A stretch of 16,768 bases of DNA from CAZHBA01 sp964530225 (GCA_964530225.1 CAZHBA010000036.1:1-16768), one strand, 5' to 3'; positions 6,652 through 14,328 are shown, numbered from the stretch's first letter. A program made the numbers and translations. Notes: a model not told the origin generated them from the sequence alone.

Positions 6652-7893
6652 ATGAGCTACTTGCTGTTTTTACGGAATAACTGGCGCTTCGTCGGCTTCG
6701 GCTTCGTCATGTCGCTGTCGTCCAGCTTCGGCCAGACCTTTTACATTGCACTATCGGGAGCCGATATTCGCGCCGATTTCGGGCTATCGCACGGCGGCTT
6801 TGGGTCTTGGTTCGCAGTTGCCACGATTGGCAGTGCCGTGACTCTGATTTGGCTGGGCCGGGTGATTGACCGGGTCGACCTGCGCCTTTACACCGCCGGC
6901 GTTTGCTGCGGCTTGATTGCGGCGATGCTGGTGATTGCCTCGGCGCCGACGATCGCCATTTTAGCCGTCGGCCTGTATCTCGCCCGACTCACCGGCCAAG
7001 GCCTGATGATCCATATTTCCAGCACCAGTATGGGGCGCTATTTCGATGCCGACCGGGGTAAGGCCGTGAGTATCGCAGCGATGGGCCAGTCGTTGGGCGA
7101 GGCCGTGCTGCCGGCAATCGTCGTCGCTACGATCGTCATACTGGGCTGGCGCGAAACCTGGTTCGTCGCGGCGGCGGCTGTTGCCGTCGCGCTGGCCATT
7201 CTGGTGCCGTGGTTGATTCACGGTCACGGCGAGCGGCACCGGGCCTATCTCAAACGTACCGGACGGCCGGCAGGACTAGCGCAGGGCTCGCGCGCGCAAT
7301 GGACGCGCGGCGAAGTTCTGCGCGATCCCCGTTTCTATGTTGCGGCGGTGGCGGTGTTGTCGTTTTCGTTTATCGGCACCGGGCTGTTCTTTCATCAGGT
7401 GCACATCGCCACCGTCAAGGGCTGGCCGTTGGAGCTTCTCGCCAGTGCCTTTATGTTGTTTGCAGCGTTCAAAGTGGCGACATCGCTCATGGTCGGGCCG
7501 TTAATCGACAGGTTTGGTAGCGTATGGTTCCTGCTAGCAATGTTGGCACCGCTGGCGGCGACCCTGACCGTCATCGCCGTTTCGGACGCTGCCATCGTAC
7601 CGTTCGTCTATCTGGGTTTACTGGGGGTCAGCATCGGTATTCTTATGCCGGTGATGGGCGCTTTGTGGCCGGAACTTTACGGTGTCGTCCATTTGGGCGC
7701 GATCCGCGCCATGATGGCGGCGCTGATCGCTTTGACATCGGCGTTGTCACCAGCGGTCTTCGGGTTGTTGTTGGATATTGGGGTGTCGATTGAAACGATA
7801 TCCCTATTCTGCTTGGCCTTTGTTGTCGCTTCTGGCGCGCTCGTGACTGGGACTTTCAGGGGTTACGCGCATGGCGCGCCTGATCGGCGTTAG
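6652..7893 (+). CDS. MFS transporter
   Basis: 413 residues from ATG at 6652, with about 12 predicted membrane spans and a longer hydrophilic loop in the middle (about residues 185-225, HGHGERHRAYLKRTGRPA). The N-terminal SSSFGQTFYIALSGADIRAD is characteristic of a group of proteobacterial major facilitator proteins. The loop between spans 2 and 3 carries WLGRVIDRVDLR, a variant of the family's motif A (G-x-x-x-D-R), and a related PLIDRFG occurs in the second half. Substrate and direction are unknown. It diverges from the hydroxyacid dehydrogenase gene, an arrangement often seen for co-regulated metabolite transporter and enzyme. The ribosome site is weak. No terminator follows; the next 800 bp hold only decayed genes. 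Confidence 0.86.
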   Translation: MSYLLFLRNNWRFVGFGFVMSLSSSFGQTFYIALSGADIRADFGLSHGGFGSWFAVATIGSAVTLIWLGRVIDRVDLRLYTAGVCCGLIAAMLVIASAPTIAILAVGLYLARLTGQGLMIHISSTSMGRYFDADRGKAVSIAAMGQSLGEAVLPAIVVATIVILGWRETWFVAAAAVAVALAILVPWLIHGHGERHRAYLKRTGRPAGLAQGSRAQWTRGEVLRDPRFYVAAVAVLSFSFIGTGLFFHQVHIATVKGWPLELLASAFMLFAAFKVATSLMVGPLIDRFGSVWFLLAMLAPLAATLTVIAVSDAAIVPFVYLGLLGVSIGILMPVMGALWPELYGVVHLGAIRAMMAALIALTSALSPAVFGLLLDIGVSIETISLFCLAFVVASGALVTGTFRGYAHGAPDRR

Positions 7894-7950
7894 GGTCCTA
7901 ATACTTTCTCAATAATTTCAAAATGTTATCCGACTAGCGGTAGTAACGCG

Positions 7951-7966
7951 TTAACCAATTTTCAAC
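7951..7966 (+). promoter_or_regulatory. degenerate CtrA-like box upstream of the motA relic
   Basis: TTAACCAATTTTCAAC matches the alphaproteobacterial CtrA consensus TTAA-N7-TTAAC with one substitution. It lies about 90 bp before the motA remnant start, and CtrA controls motility genes in many alphaproteobacteria. It is preceded by the perfect palindrome TAACGCGTTA (7944-7953). A single-box match can arise by chance; the context raises its value. Confidence 0.3.
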
Positions 7967-8041
7967 GCCGCCGAGCTTAGGCCAAGCGTAGAGAATTCTT
8001 CGTTATCTTCCCTTGTGGTCAGCCGATATTAAAAGGCTTAC

Positions 8042-8396
8042 ATGTCGTTTGACACCCTCGTTGCAGCGTTGGTCGGACTTGGACTGTTTGTCGCCGCTAT
8101 TATGCTCAGCACCGGCAACTTCATGGTTTTTATTAGTGGTGCCGGCTTCATTCTGGTGACCAGAGGAACGCTGGCGGCACCGTTCACTAGTTGTGAGTTC
8201 CGCTACGTGACAGGGCGTTGAAGGCTATTGCCGGCACGTTCGCTTTAAACCGCTTGGGCCGCACGCGGCTCAACGCCAAAATTTGGCTGCGTAATTCGTT
8301 TGGCTTACCTAGCCAAAAGCGAAGGGCACGACAAACGACAAACCCGCGGCAGGGAAATCAAAGGTCAAAGCCAAAGGTAAGTCGGCCAAAAATTAA
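8042..8396 (+). pseudogene. decayed motA-type flagellar stator gene (N-terminal remnant)
   Basis: ATG at 8042 with AAAAGG upstream opens MSFDTLVAALVGLGLFVAAI, then MLSTGNFMVFISGAGFILVT and RGTLAAPFTS. This follows the MotA/PomA N-terminus (first membrane helix, then VPSxxIVxGGTLAAT). The frame stops at 8219-8221. Shifting one base continues the same protein as ALKAIAGTFALNRLGRTRLN (8215 on), and a second shift near 8275 gives GCVIRLAYLAKSEG, matching the cytoplasmic VGRxIRWAYxxQKxG stretch of MotA. After that a third frame encodes a Lys/Ala-rich tail (KVKAKGKSAKN) ending with TAA at 8394-8396. At least two frameshifts and loss of some 150 codons make the gene non-functional. Intact MotA would be the proton-channel subunit of the flagellar motor. 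The identification is by eye. Confidence 0.6.
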
Positions 8397-8419
8397 CCGG
8401 CGGCGGTGAAGACCAGGAC

Positions 8420-8518
8420 ATGAAAGCTTTTTAACAACGGCGTTCGGCTGAAGAAGAAGACGGACCCGAGTGGTTTGTTACCTTCGCCGACGCGATCCGT
8501 AACGCCGTCACCTCGTAG
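8420..8518 (+). pseudogene. decayed motB-type flagellar stator gene (N-terminal remnant)
   Basis: One frame from ATG at 8420 reads MKAF, then stop TAA, then QRRSAEEEDGPEWFVTFADA before TAG at 8516-8518. PEWFVTFAD is the hallmark MotB start (P-x-W-x-x-T-F-A-D-L-M) that leads into its single membrane helix. Here the helix is missing and the frame degenerates directly after TFAD. An in-frame nonsense codon at position 5 and loss of everything beyond about 28 codons make it a relic. It lies 23 bp after the motA remnant, the usual motA-motB order, and the two identifications support each other. MotB normally anchors the stator to peptidoglycan. Confidence 0.6.
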
Positions 8519-8704
8519 ACGGCCAACCACTAGCTATGATAGCGCGGCTTGATTTAGGCAGGAACCTCTACGCTAATCTGTTTGTCGCTTCGGTAGACAG
8601 CGTAAATTCGAATTACCTTCGAAACGGCTGCCTGCGCTGATATGCTTTTGGCTGCAGGAATGGCGTTTGTGCGGGCGATAAAAATAACAAACGGGAAAGA
8701 GATC
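8519..8704. other. intergenic tail of the decayed region
   Basis: No convincing coding potential, hairpin or repeat was seen between the motB remnant and the hydrolase start. Together with 7894-8041 and the two remnants this makes about 810 bp without an intact gene. The sequence just before 8705 (GGGAAAGAG) can serve as the ribosome site of the next gene. Confidence 0.5.
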
Positions 8705-10471
8705 ATGGACAACATCCGGACGAGCACCGGCACGACTTTTCGATCCGAAATGCGCGATGGCATGCGCATCGACTGGGACGTGCCAATAACAATGGATGAT
8801 GGGGTCGTACTGCGCGCCGATGTTTACCGGCCCGACGACAGCAAGACCCACCCCATCCTCCTTAGCTATGGACCCTATGCCAAGTGGCTACACTTCCAGG
8901 ACGGCTATCCCTACCAGTGGAAGCGCCTAGAGGAATATAATCCAGACATCCTGGCGCGCTCGTCAAACCGTTATCAGAACTGGGAACTTATCGACCCTGA
9001 AATATGGGTGCCTAACGGCTATGCCTGCGTGCGTGTGGATTCGCGCGGCGCCGGACGATCGCCGGGCTATCTTGAAGTCTGGTCGCCCCGCGAGGCGGAA
9101 GATTTCGCCATTTGCATCGAATGGTCAGGCACGCAGCCCTGGTCGAATGGAAAGGTGGGGCTAAACGGCATCTCGTACTATGGTATGAATCAATGGCAGG
9201 TGGCTTCGCTGCAGCCCAAGCATCTAGCGGCAATGTGTGTGTGGGAGGGCGCAGCCGATTTCTACCGCGACTTGGGCCACCATGGTGGCATCGCCAGCCG
9301 CTTCGTCGATACCTGGTACCGCGAGGCGGTCGTGCCGCGGCAGTACGGCAAGGGTGCGAACGGCTACAGAAGCCGGATCAACGGTGACTGGATTTCCGGC
9401 CCCGAGACTATGAGTGAGGAAGAACTCGCTTCCAACCGGACCGACTATGGTGCCGACATCCTCGCCCATCCCCTGTTTGACGATTACTGGCAGGCACGCA
9501 TGCCCGACTATTCGAAGATCAATGTGCCGCTGTTGTCGGCCGGTAACTGGGGCGGGGTCGGCCTGCATCCGCGTGGCAATATCGAGGGTTACGTCAACGC
9601 GGCCAGCGACAAAAAATGGCTCGAAGTTCACGGCCTCGACCACTTCACCCATTTCTACAGTGATTACGGCATGGCGCTGCAGCAGCGCTTTTTCGGCCAC
9701 TTCCTGAAAGGCGAGGATACCGGTTGGGACCAGCAGCCCAAGGTACAGCTGCAGATCCGCCATCCGTTCGAGACCTTTGTCGAGCGCGCCGAAAACGAAT
9801 GGCCATTGGCGCGCACCGAGTGGACGAAAATGTATCTTGAGCCGAACGACAAGTCCTTGTCCAAACTGACGCCGGACGTGACGAAGACCGTTACCTACGA
9901 GGCGCTGAGTGATGGCCTAACCTTCCTTACGCCACCGGTCGAAGCGGAGACCGAGATCACCGGGCCGGTGGCAGCCAAGCTGTTCGTGTCGTCGGAGACC
10001 GAAGACGCCGATCTGTTCCTGGTCTTGCGGGCTTTCACGCCTGACATGCGCGAGCTCGTATACCAGGGCTCGAACGATCCCCACACGCCGGTTGGACTCG
10101 GCTGGTTGCGCGCCTCGCACCGCAAGCTCGACGCGGAACAGACGTTGCCCTACCGGCCCTATCACAGCCATGACGAGGTGCAGCCACTAACGCCGGGCGA
10201 GATCTATGAACTTGACATCGAAATCTGGCCGACCTCGATCGTATTGCCGAAAGGCTACCGACTGGGTTTGAGCTTACGTGGCCGCGACTATGTCTATCCC
10301 GGCTTCGAGGCTGGGCAGGGGACCGTCGCCGGGCGGGTCTATTACGGCGTCGGTCCGTTCAAGCACGATCTGAAGGGTAACCGCCCGGCCAAGATCTACG
10401 GCGGCCAGGTCACCGTGCACACTGGCCCTGACTATCCCTCGCATGTGCTGCTACCGGTGATCCCCGGGTAA
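8705..10471 (+). CDS. CocE/NonD family hydrolase (X-Pro dipeptidyl-peptidase S15-like)
   Basis: 588 residues from ATG at 8705, preferred over the frame's TTG/ATG further upstream because GGGAAAGAG precedes it and the domain begins soon after. The N-terminal alpha/beta hydrolase domain opens with ITMDDGVVLRADVYRPDD. It then shows VRVDSRGAGRSPGYLEVWSP, the D-x-R-G-x-G-x-S segment of the family, and GKVGLNGISYYG with the predicted nucleophile Ser157 in G-x-S-Y-x-G. The expected acid segment reads NVPLLSAGNWGG, without the usual Asp. LDHFTHFYSD supplies the His. The C-terminal third is a beta-rich jelly-roll typical of the family (ITGPVAAKLFVSSETEDADL). Family members cleave acyl esters, amides or cephalosporins; this substrate is unknown. 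No signal peptide is seen, so it is probably cytoplasmic. The next gene follows after 13 bp. Confidence 0.88.
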   Translation: MDNIRTSTGTTFRSEMRDGMRIDWDVPITMDDGVVLRADVYRPDDSKTHPILLSYGPYAKWLHFQDGYPYQWKRLEEYNPDILARSSNRYQNWELIDPEIWVPNGYACVRVDSRGAGRSPGYLEVWSPREAEDFAICIEWSGTQPWSNGKVGLNGISYYGMNQWQVASLQPKHLAAMCVWEGAADFYRDLGHHGGIASRFVDTWYREAVVPRQYGKGANGYRSRINGDWISGPETMSEEELASNRTDYGADILAHPLFDDYWQARMPDYSKINVPLLSAGNWGGVGLHPRGNIEGYVNAASDKKWLEVHGLDHFTHFYSDYGMALQQRFFGHFLKGEDTGWDQQPKVQLQIRHPFETFVERAENEWPLARTEWTKMYLEPNDKSLSKLTPDVTKTVTYEALSDGLTFLTPPVEAETEITGPVAAKLFVSSETEDADLFLVLRAFTPDMRELVYQGSNDPHTPVGLGWLRASHRKLDAEQTLPYRPYHSHDEVQPLTPGEIYELDIEIWPTSIVLPKGYRLGLSLRGRDYVYPGFEAGQGTVAGRVYYGVGPFKHDLKGNRPAKIYGGQVTVHTGPDYPSHVLLPVIPG

Positions 10472-10484
10472 AAGACGTGTTGTC

Positions 10485-10847
10485 GTGACCCATGACGAAT
10501 TCAACGCGTTCTGCCGTACCTTGCCGGCGACCACTTATGTGATGCAGTGGCGCGGGTCGCATGTCTGGAAAGTCGGCGGCAAGGTCTTCGCCATTGGCGT
10601 TAGCTACGACCGTGAGCCGGGCTTCACCTTCAAGGTGAGCGACATGTCCTATGAATTACTGCGGGAGCAGCCGGGCCTGCGTCCGGCACCCTATTTCGCC
10701 ACCCGCGGCATGAAATGGATCCAGCATTACACAGAGCCGGGGCTGCCCGACGTCACACTCAAGGACTATTTGCGCGAATCACACCGTGTCGTCGCCTGCG
10801 GCCTGACCCGCAAGAAACAAAACGAACTGGGTTTGGCACAGCCGTAA
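10485..10847 (+). CDS. MmcQ/YjbR family protein
   Basis: 120 residues from GTG at 10485, 13 bp after the hydrolase stop, so probably co-transcribed with it. MTHDEFNAFCRTLPATT opens the fold typical of YjbR/CyaY-like proteins. WRGSHVWKVGGKVFAIG and FTFKVSDMSYELLREQPG are the conserved central strands and helix. GMKWIQHY followed by LKDYLRESHRVVACGL matches the C-terminal part. Family proteins are small, cytoplasmic and often labelled DNA-binding, but no defined role is established. The size is normal. A terminator follows 33 bp after the stop. Confidence 0.88.
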   Translation: MTHDEFNAFCRTLPATTYVMQWRGSHVWKVGGKVFAIGVSYDREPGFTFKVSDMSYELLREQPGLRPAPYFATRGMKWIQHYTEPGLPDVTLKDYLRESHRVVACGLTRKKQNELGLAQP

Positions 10848-10880
10848 TGCGCGTCATATGTTTTATGGGGTGAAAGAGAA

Positions 10881-10906
10881 AAGCCGCCCCGAAGGGCGGC
10901 TTTTTT
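10881..10906 (+). terminator. intrinsic, probably bidirectional terminator
   Basis: Perfect 9-bp stem AAGCCGCCC / GGGCGGCTT closing a CGAA loop, followed by TTTT on the plus strand. It closes the hydrolase-yjbR unit. On the minus strand the loop becomes UUCG and is followed by TTTTCTCTTT, so it could once have terminated the PAS-containing gene now decayed to its right. Confidence 0.92.
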
Positions 10907-10944
10907 GGCCTCGACTGGCCGGAACGAAATCCACGCATTTGGCG

Positions 10945-11232
10945 CTATTCCTTGTCCCAGTTGCGGACAGGCGTGGCACCGCCAGCGCGCATGGCGTTCA
11001 TGAAAATTGTATATCCCGCTAATTACCAGCGCCTTGTCATCGGGGTGGACGTGCGATACCCAGAAAGCTGGATTGTTGAGGAAATCTGAAGCGTCCCGCC
11101 CAAGCTGGGCAGTGACGCCAGGGCTGGCGGACTGGTCGCAAAATCACCGGCTGGTTCGCATGTGTAAACAACCACTGGTAATCCGTTGAAGAGCGCGAGT
11201 TGCTCTTCAATGCTGATACAATCCATATCCAC
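10945..11232 (-). pseudogene. frameshifted PAS-domain gene fragment
   Basis: From GTG at 11232 (with TGAGGTG near) the minus strand encodes ISIEEQLALFNGLPVVVYTC then EPAGDFAT, the start of a PAS fold. Near 11140 the homologous frame shifts, and the next frame gives SPGVTAQLGRDASDFLNNPA and then FWVSHVHPDDKALV. That last stretch is the PAS hallmark (D-F-L-x-x-P-x-F-W ... H-P-D-D) seen before the PAC segment of diguanylate cyclases, histidine kinases and other sensors. After this the similarity fades. No output domain remains, so the type of sensor cannot be told. In another frame the segment ends as ATPVRNWDKE before TAG at 10947-10945, which may be the tail of the same or another lost gene. 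Identification is by motif reading only. Confidence 0.6.
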
Positions 11233-11374
11233 CTCAGCAAACCCGGGGTTTAATGGTTGTTGGTGGAATTGGTTAATGACGACTTAAACGTAGCGCCATG
11301 TGGTGACTGGAAGGCCGATTTGGCTAATCTATGTAACACCTTGCTAGAACGAGTTTCCAAAGGTGACGACCGAA

Positions 11375-12223
11375 ATGCTCGATTACACGGCTGAAGACAT
11401 CGAATATCTCCATCACGGCAGTCGGCCCATGGCCATGCGATTATTTCGCCCGGCTGGCCCTGGACCCTTTCCGGTGGTGGCCGACCTGCATGGTGGCGCC
11501 TGGACAAATGGCGATCTAAATGGTTGCCAGGCCCGCGATGAGGTGCTAGCGGTGGCCGGTGTTGCCGTCGCGGCGTTGGATTTCCGCCAGGCCGGCGATG
11601 GCTATCCAACGTCGCTGATCGATATCAACTACGCTGTTCGGTGGCTGAAATCACATGCTGAGGAGCTGCTGATTGATCGTGACCGGGTCGGAATCGTCGG
11701 TCAATCCAGTGGCGGGCATCTGGCAATGCTGGCTGCGATGCGTCCGCAAGACCCGAGATATGCCGAAATCGAGCTCAGCGCGAGCCTGCCGTCCGTCGAC
11801 GCAAACGTGCGTTGTGTGGGGATGCTGTGGCCGGTCATTAATCCCTTGTCACGCTACCGACGTGTGGTGCGGTTGCGCGGTGAAGCGCATACGCCGGCGT
11901 GGGTTAGCGATCTGCCGGAACGTCATGATGTCTATTGGGGGACCGAGCAGGCGATGGCCGAAGGTAACCCGATGCTGGCGTTGGAAAACGGCGAAGCGGT
12001 CGAGACCCCACCGGCAATTTGGATTCAGGGCCAGCCGGATCCAGTCCATGACTACCGCGATCCCGAATCTCCGCTCGACCTCAATGAACCCGAGCGGTTC
12101 GCCGAGAACTATCGCAACGCCGGTGGCTATATCGAGATGGCGTATATCGACCAGGAAATGCGCTCCAGCAACATGGTGGTCGACCCGCTAGCGAGGTTTT
12201 TGCGCGAATATTTGCTAGCTTAA
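11375..12223 (+). CDS. alpha/beta hydrolase (HSL/BD-FAE-like)
   Basis: 282 residues. ATG at 11375 is preferred because AGGTGA (11361-11366) lies 8 nt upstream; the in-frame GTG at 11363 lies within that ribosome site. VVADLHGGAWTNGD is the oxyanion-hole HGG-x-W motif of hormone-sensitive-lipase-like and bacterial feruloyl-esterase-like hydrolases. VGIVGQSSGGHLAM carries the nucleophile Ser111 in G-x-S-x-G. The Asp in WIQGQPDPVHD is the likely acid. The C-terminal position expected to hold the catalytic His (usually in a GxxHxF setting) reads YIDQEMRSSNM and contains no His, so activity may be altered or another residue may serve. No signal peptide, so cytoplasmic. It stands alone between two intergenic regions; substrate unknown. 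Confidence 0.82.
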   Translation: MLDYTAEDIEYLHHGSRPMAMRLFRPAGPGPFPVVADLHGGAWTNGDLNGCQARDEVLAVAGVAVAALDFRQAGDGYPTSLIDINYAVRWLKSHAEELLIDRDRVGIVGQSSGGHLAMLAAMRPQDPRYAEIELSASLPSVDANVRCVGMLWPVINPLSRYRRVVRLRGEAHTPAWVSDLPERHDVYWGTEQAMAEGNPMLALENGEAVETPPAIWIQGQPDPVHDYRDPESPLDLNEPERFAENYRNAGGYIEMAYIDQEMRSSNMVVDPLARFLREYLLA

Positions 12224-12410
12224 GACTGATCCCGGCACCCTAATTTCCAGGCGATTGGACCCATAATTGTCGGTTCCAAGACCACTTTCATGATTACTTT
12301 AATAGGCTGTTAGATTACCTGACTGCGCCGCTAACGCCGAGCATCGAAAAATCGTTGCTGGAGGGGTAGGGCGAAATCCAGCCTGATTTAAGTAGTTACA
12401 GCCAAATTGG
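12224..12410 (+). other. intergenic region with a short unexplained open segment
   Basis: Between the hydrolase stop and the next terminator, one plus-strand frame stays open from about 12246 to a TAG at 12367-12369. It ends in DYFNRLLDYLTAPLTPSIEK and SLLEG but has no start codon. It looks more protein-like than random and lies just ahead of a strong terminator, so it could be the tail of a lost gene. No family was recognised. Confidence 0.25.
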
Positions 12411-12444
12411 AAGCGGCAGCGTTGTGGGGTGCTGCCGCTTTTTT
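12411..12444 (+). terminator. intrinsic terminator upstream of the mscS gene
   Basis: Perfect 10-bp stem AAGCGGCAGC / GCTGCCGCTT with a 10-nt loop, continuing into TTTT on the plus strand. It ends transcription from the hydrolase side about 190 bp after its stop codon. The long gap between stop and terminator is unusual. Confidence 0.85.
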
Positions 12445-12516
12445 GCGCCGCGCTTTAATTTCCCGCCGCCGTTTGCTAAACGTGTGCGCGCGGGCAGGTG
12501 ATAGGCTAGTTGTAAA

Positions 12517-13725
12517 ATGGAATCCTTAATCGAATTTTGGGCGATCGTCGTCGATGTGTGGAACAATGCGGCGTTTGGCACCAGCTTTGGTCGTATCGTC
12601 GCCGGGGTCGGGGCGTTCGCGGTGTTCCTGGTGGTGCGCCGGCTGTTCGCCCGCTTCGTGATTTCCCGGCTCAAGCGCCTGTCGGTTAGAACGGCCACAG
12701 AGATCGACGACTACACCATAGACGCGCTGGAAAAGCCGTTGCGCTTCGTTTCCATAGTATTCGGATTTTTTATCGCCACCGAGGTGCTGCAATTAGAAGG
12801 GTCATCCGACGTCATCGCGGCGAAGCTCACCCGCTCGTTGGTCACGCTGAGCTTGTTCTGGGGTGTAATTTCCCTGATTCAACCGCTTAGCTTCCTGATG
12901 GGCCGCCTCAGGGACCTGTTCTCCAAGACCATGGTCGCGTGGCTCGTCAAGGCGATCAAAATACTGTTCATATTCATCGGCGCCGCGGCGATCCTCGATG
13001 TTTGGGGAATCGAAATTGGCCCGATACTTGCCGGGCTCGGCCTGTTCGGTCTGGCCGGAGCCTTGGCTGCTCAGGACCTGCTGAAGAACCTATTGTCCGG
13101 CGTGCTGGTGCTCGCCGAGCGGCGGTTTCAGGTAGGCGACTGGATACGCGTCGACGGCGTGGTTGAAGGCACGGTCGAGGCCATTGGCTTCCGCTCGACC
13201 GCCGTGCGCCAGTTCGACAAGGCCTTGGCGCAGGTGCCCAATGCCGAATTAGCCGACAACGCGGTGATCAATTTTTCGGAGATGACCCACCGGCGCATCT
13301 ATTGGAAGATAGGCGTTATCTACGGCACCACTGTCGATCAACTGCGCTACATCCGCGACCAGATCGAAGCCTATGTCCTCGGCTCGGACGACTTCGCCAA
13401 ACCACCCGAGGTTTCGACCTTCGTGCGGATCGACAGCTTCGGCGATAGCAGCATCGACATTATGCTGTACTGCTTCACCAAGACTACCGTGTGGGGCGAG
13501 TGGTTAGTGATCAAGGAACAACTGGCCTACCGAATAAAGGAAATTGTCGCTGAGTCGAAAAGCGACTTCGCCTTTCCCAGCTCTTCGCTTTATGTCGAGA
13601 GCCTACCCGGCGATCAGCCGGAGGTGTTTCAACCACCGGCGGGAAGTGGTCCGGGGGCGGGTGCCGCAATCGTCGAATCGTCCGGCTCGACCGCCGAGGT
13701 TTCGACCGACGGCGATTGTGAATAG
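12517..13725 (+). CDS. MscS-family mechanosensitive ion channel
   Basis: 402 residues from ATG at 12517 (no clear ribosome site). The N-terminal third has hydrophobic spans (VAGVGAFAVFLVVRRLF, FVSIVFGFFIATEVL, LVTLSLFWGVISLI, AIKILFIFIGAAAILDVW). They lead into the pore helix and the MscS signature: PILAGLGLFGLAGALAAQDL, then KNLLSGVLVLAERRFQVGDW and IRVDGVVEGTVEAIGFRST. The family's cytoplasmic beta domain follows with QVPNAELADNAVINFS. The C-terminal cage domain (WKIGVIYGTTVDQLRYIRDQ...) is present, followed by an acidic, low-complexity tail rich in Gly, Ser and Pro. Such channels release solutes upon hypo-osmotic shock. The stop is 3 bp from the convergent recX stop, and no terminator fits in the gap. 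Confidence 0.92.
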   Translation: MESLIEFWAIVVDVWNNAAFGTSFGRIVAGVGAFAVFLVVRRLFARFVISRLKRLSVRTATEIDDYTIDALEKPLRFVSIVFGFFIATEVLQLEGSSDVIAAKLTRSLVTLSLFWGVISLIQPLSFLMGRLRDLFSKTMVAWLVKAIKILFIFIGAAAILDVWGIEIGPILAGLGLFGLAGALAAQDLLKNLLSGVLVLAERRFQVGDWIRVDGVVEGTVEAIGFRSTAVRQFDKALAQVPNAELADNAVINFSEMTHRRIYWKIGVIYGTTVDQLRYIRDQIEAYVLGSDDFAKPPEVSTFVRIDSFGDSSIDIMLYCFTKTTVWGEWLVIKEQLAYRIKEIVAESKSDFAFPSSSLYVESLPGDQPEVFQPPAGSGPGAGAAIVESSGSTAEVSTDGDCE

Positions 13726-13728
13726 CGC

Positions 13729-14328
13729 CTAGGCAAGCACGTTGGTCTCCAAATCTTCCACCGATTGGGCTTCGATCACACGCCGTGCGGCAACGTAGCC
13801 GAACCCGGCGCGAGCCAGTACCGCTAGGTCGCGTTCGCGGAATTCCTCGCGCGCCTCGGGCAGCCGGTGGGGACCGAGCCGCCGGCGCCGCGCATAGTTG
13901 CAGGCGGCCACTATATCGCTGTCCTCGTACTTGGCGGCAAGTGCGGCTAGTGCTGCGTCAACATCGTCGCGGCCGACACCCTTTTGTTGCAGTATGCTGG
14001 TGATTTTGCGCCGTGACGCGCCCGAGCGGTGCAGGCTGTTCGCCCGTCCGCGTGCATAGGCGGTATCGTCAAGCAGGCGTTGCTCTAGCAGCTGGGCGAT
14101 GATCTCGCCGACCCACCCGGTGGCTTCGCTACGGTCGGTTCCGTGCAGGCGCACCGAGCGTTCTACTCGGCGCAGCAAAACATTGCGCAGATTGGCCGCC
14201 GAGGTGGCGTAACGGTTGATATGCGCCAGTGCCGTCTTTTCCAGCTGCGCCGCGGTTGCGGGTTTTGAAATTCGTCGTCTCTTTTGCGGCGAACCAGGAC
14301 GTGCCTCTTCGGACTGTTGGTCGAGCAT
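13729..14328 (-). CDS. recX: RecX family regulatory protein
   Basis: 199 residues from ATG at 14328. After a basic, probably disordered N-terminus (about residues 1-30, with QKRRRISKP) come three helical repeats of the RecX fold: LEKTALAHINRYATSAANLR, LRNVLLRRVERS, the central LLEQRLLDDTAYARGRANSL, then GASRRKITSILQQKGVGRDD and the C-terminal AARRVIEAQS. The LDDxxYAxxxxxSxxxxGxSRRKIxxxLxxKGV pattern is the family signature. RecX binds the RecA filament and modulates recombination. The length fits alphaproteobacterial members. There is no adjacent recA, and no alphaproteobacterial LexA box (GTTC-N7-GTTC) is seen upstream. It diverges from the ABC-2 permease genes. Confidence 0.88.
   Translation of the reverse strand: MLDQQSEEARPGSPQKRRRISKPATAAQLEKTALAHINRYATSAANLRNVLLRRVERSVRLHGTDRSEATGWVGEIIAQLLEQRLLDDTAYARGRANSLHRSGASRRKITSILQQKGVGRDDVDAALAALAAKYEDSDIVAACNYARRRRLGPHRLPEAREEFRERDLAVLARAGFGYVAARRVIEAQSVEDLETNVLA

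Noticed and set aside
9224..9763. Minus-strand frame of 179 codons inside the CocE-type gene
   Set aside because: Fully embedded in a conserved gene, without a ribosome site or a recognisable fold.
10971..10990. Second sigma-54-like sequence (GTGGCACCGCC)
   Set aside because: It has a -24-like half but no GC or TTGC at the required 10-bp spacing, and lies inside the PAS relic.
11250..11609. Minus-strand frame of 119 codons opposite the alpha/beta hydrolase start
   Set aside because: Rich in Arg, His and Pro, overlapping the conserved HGGAW region; best read as a shadow.
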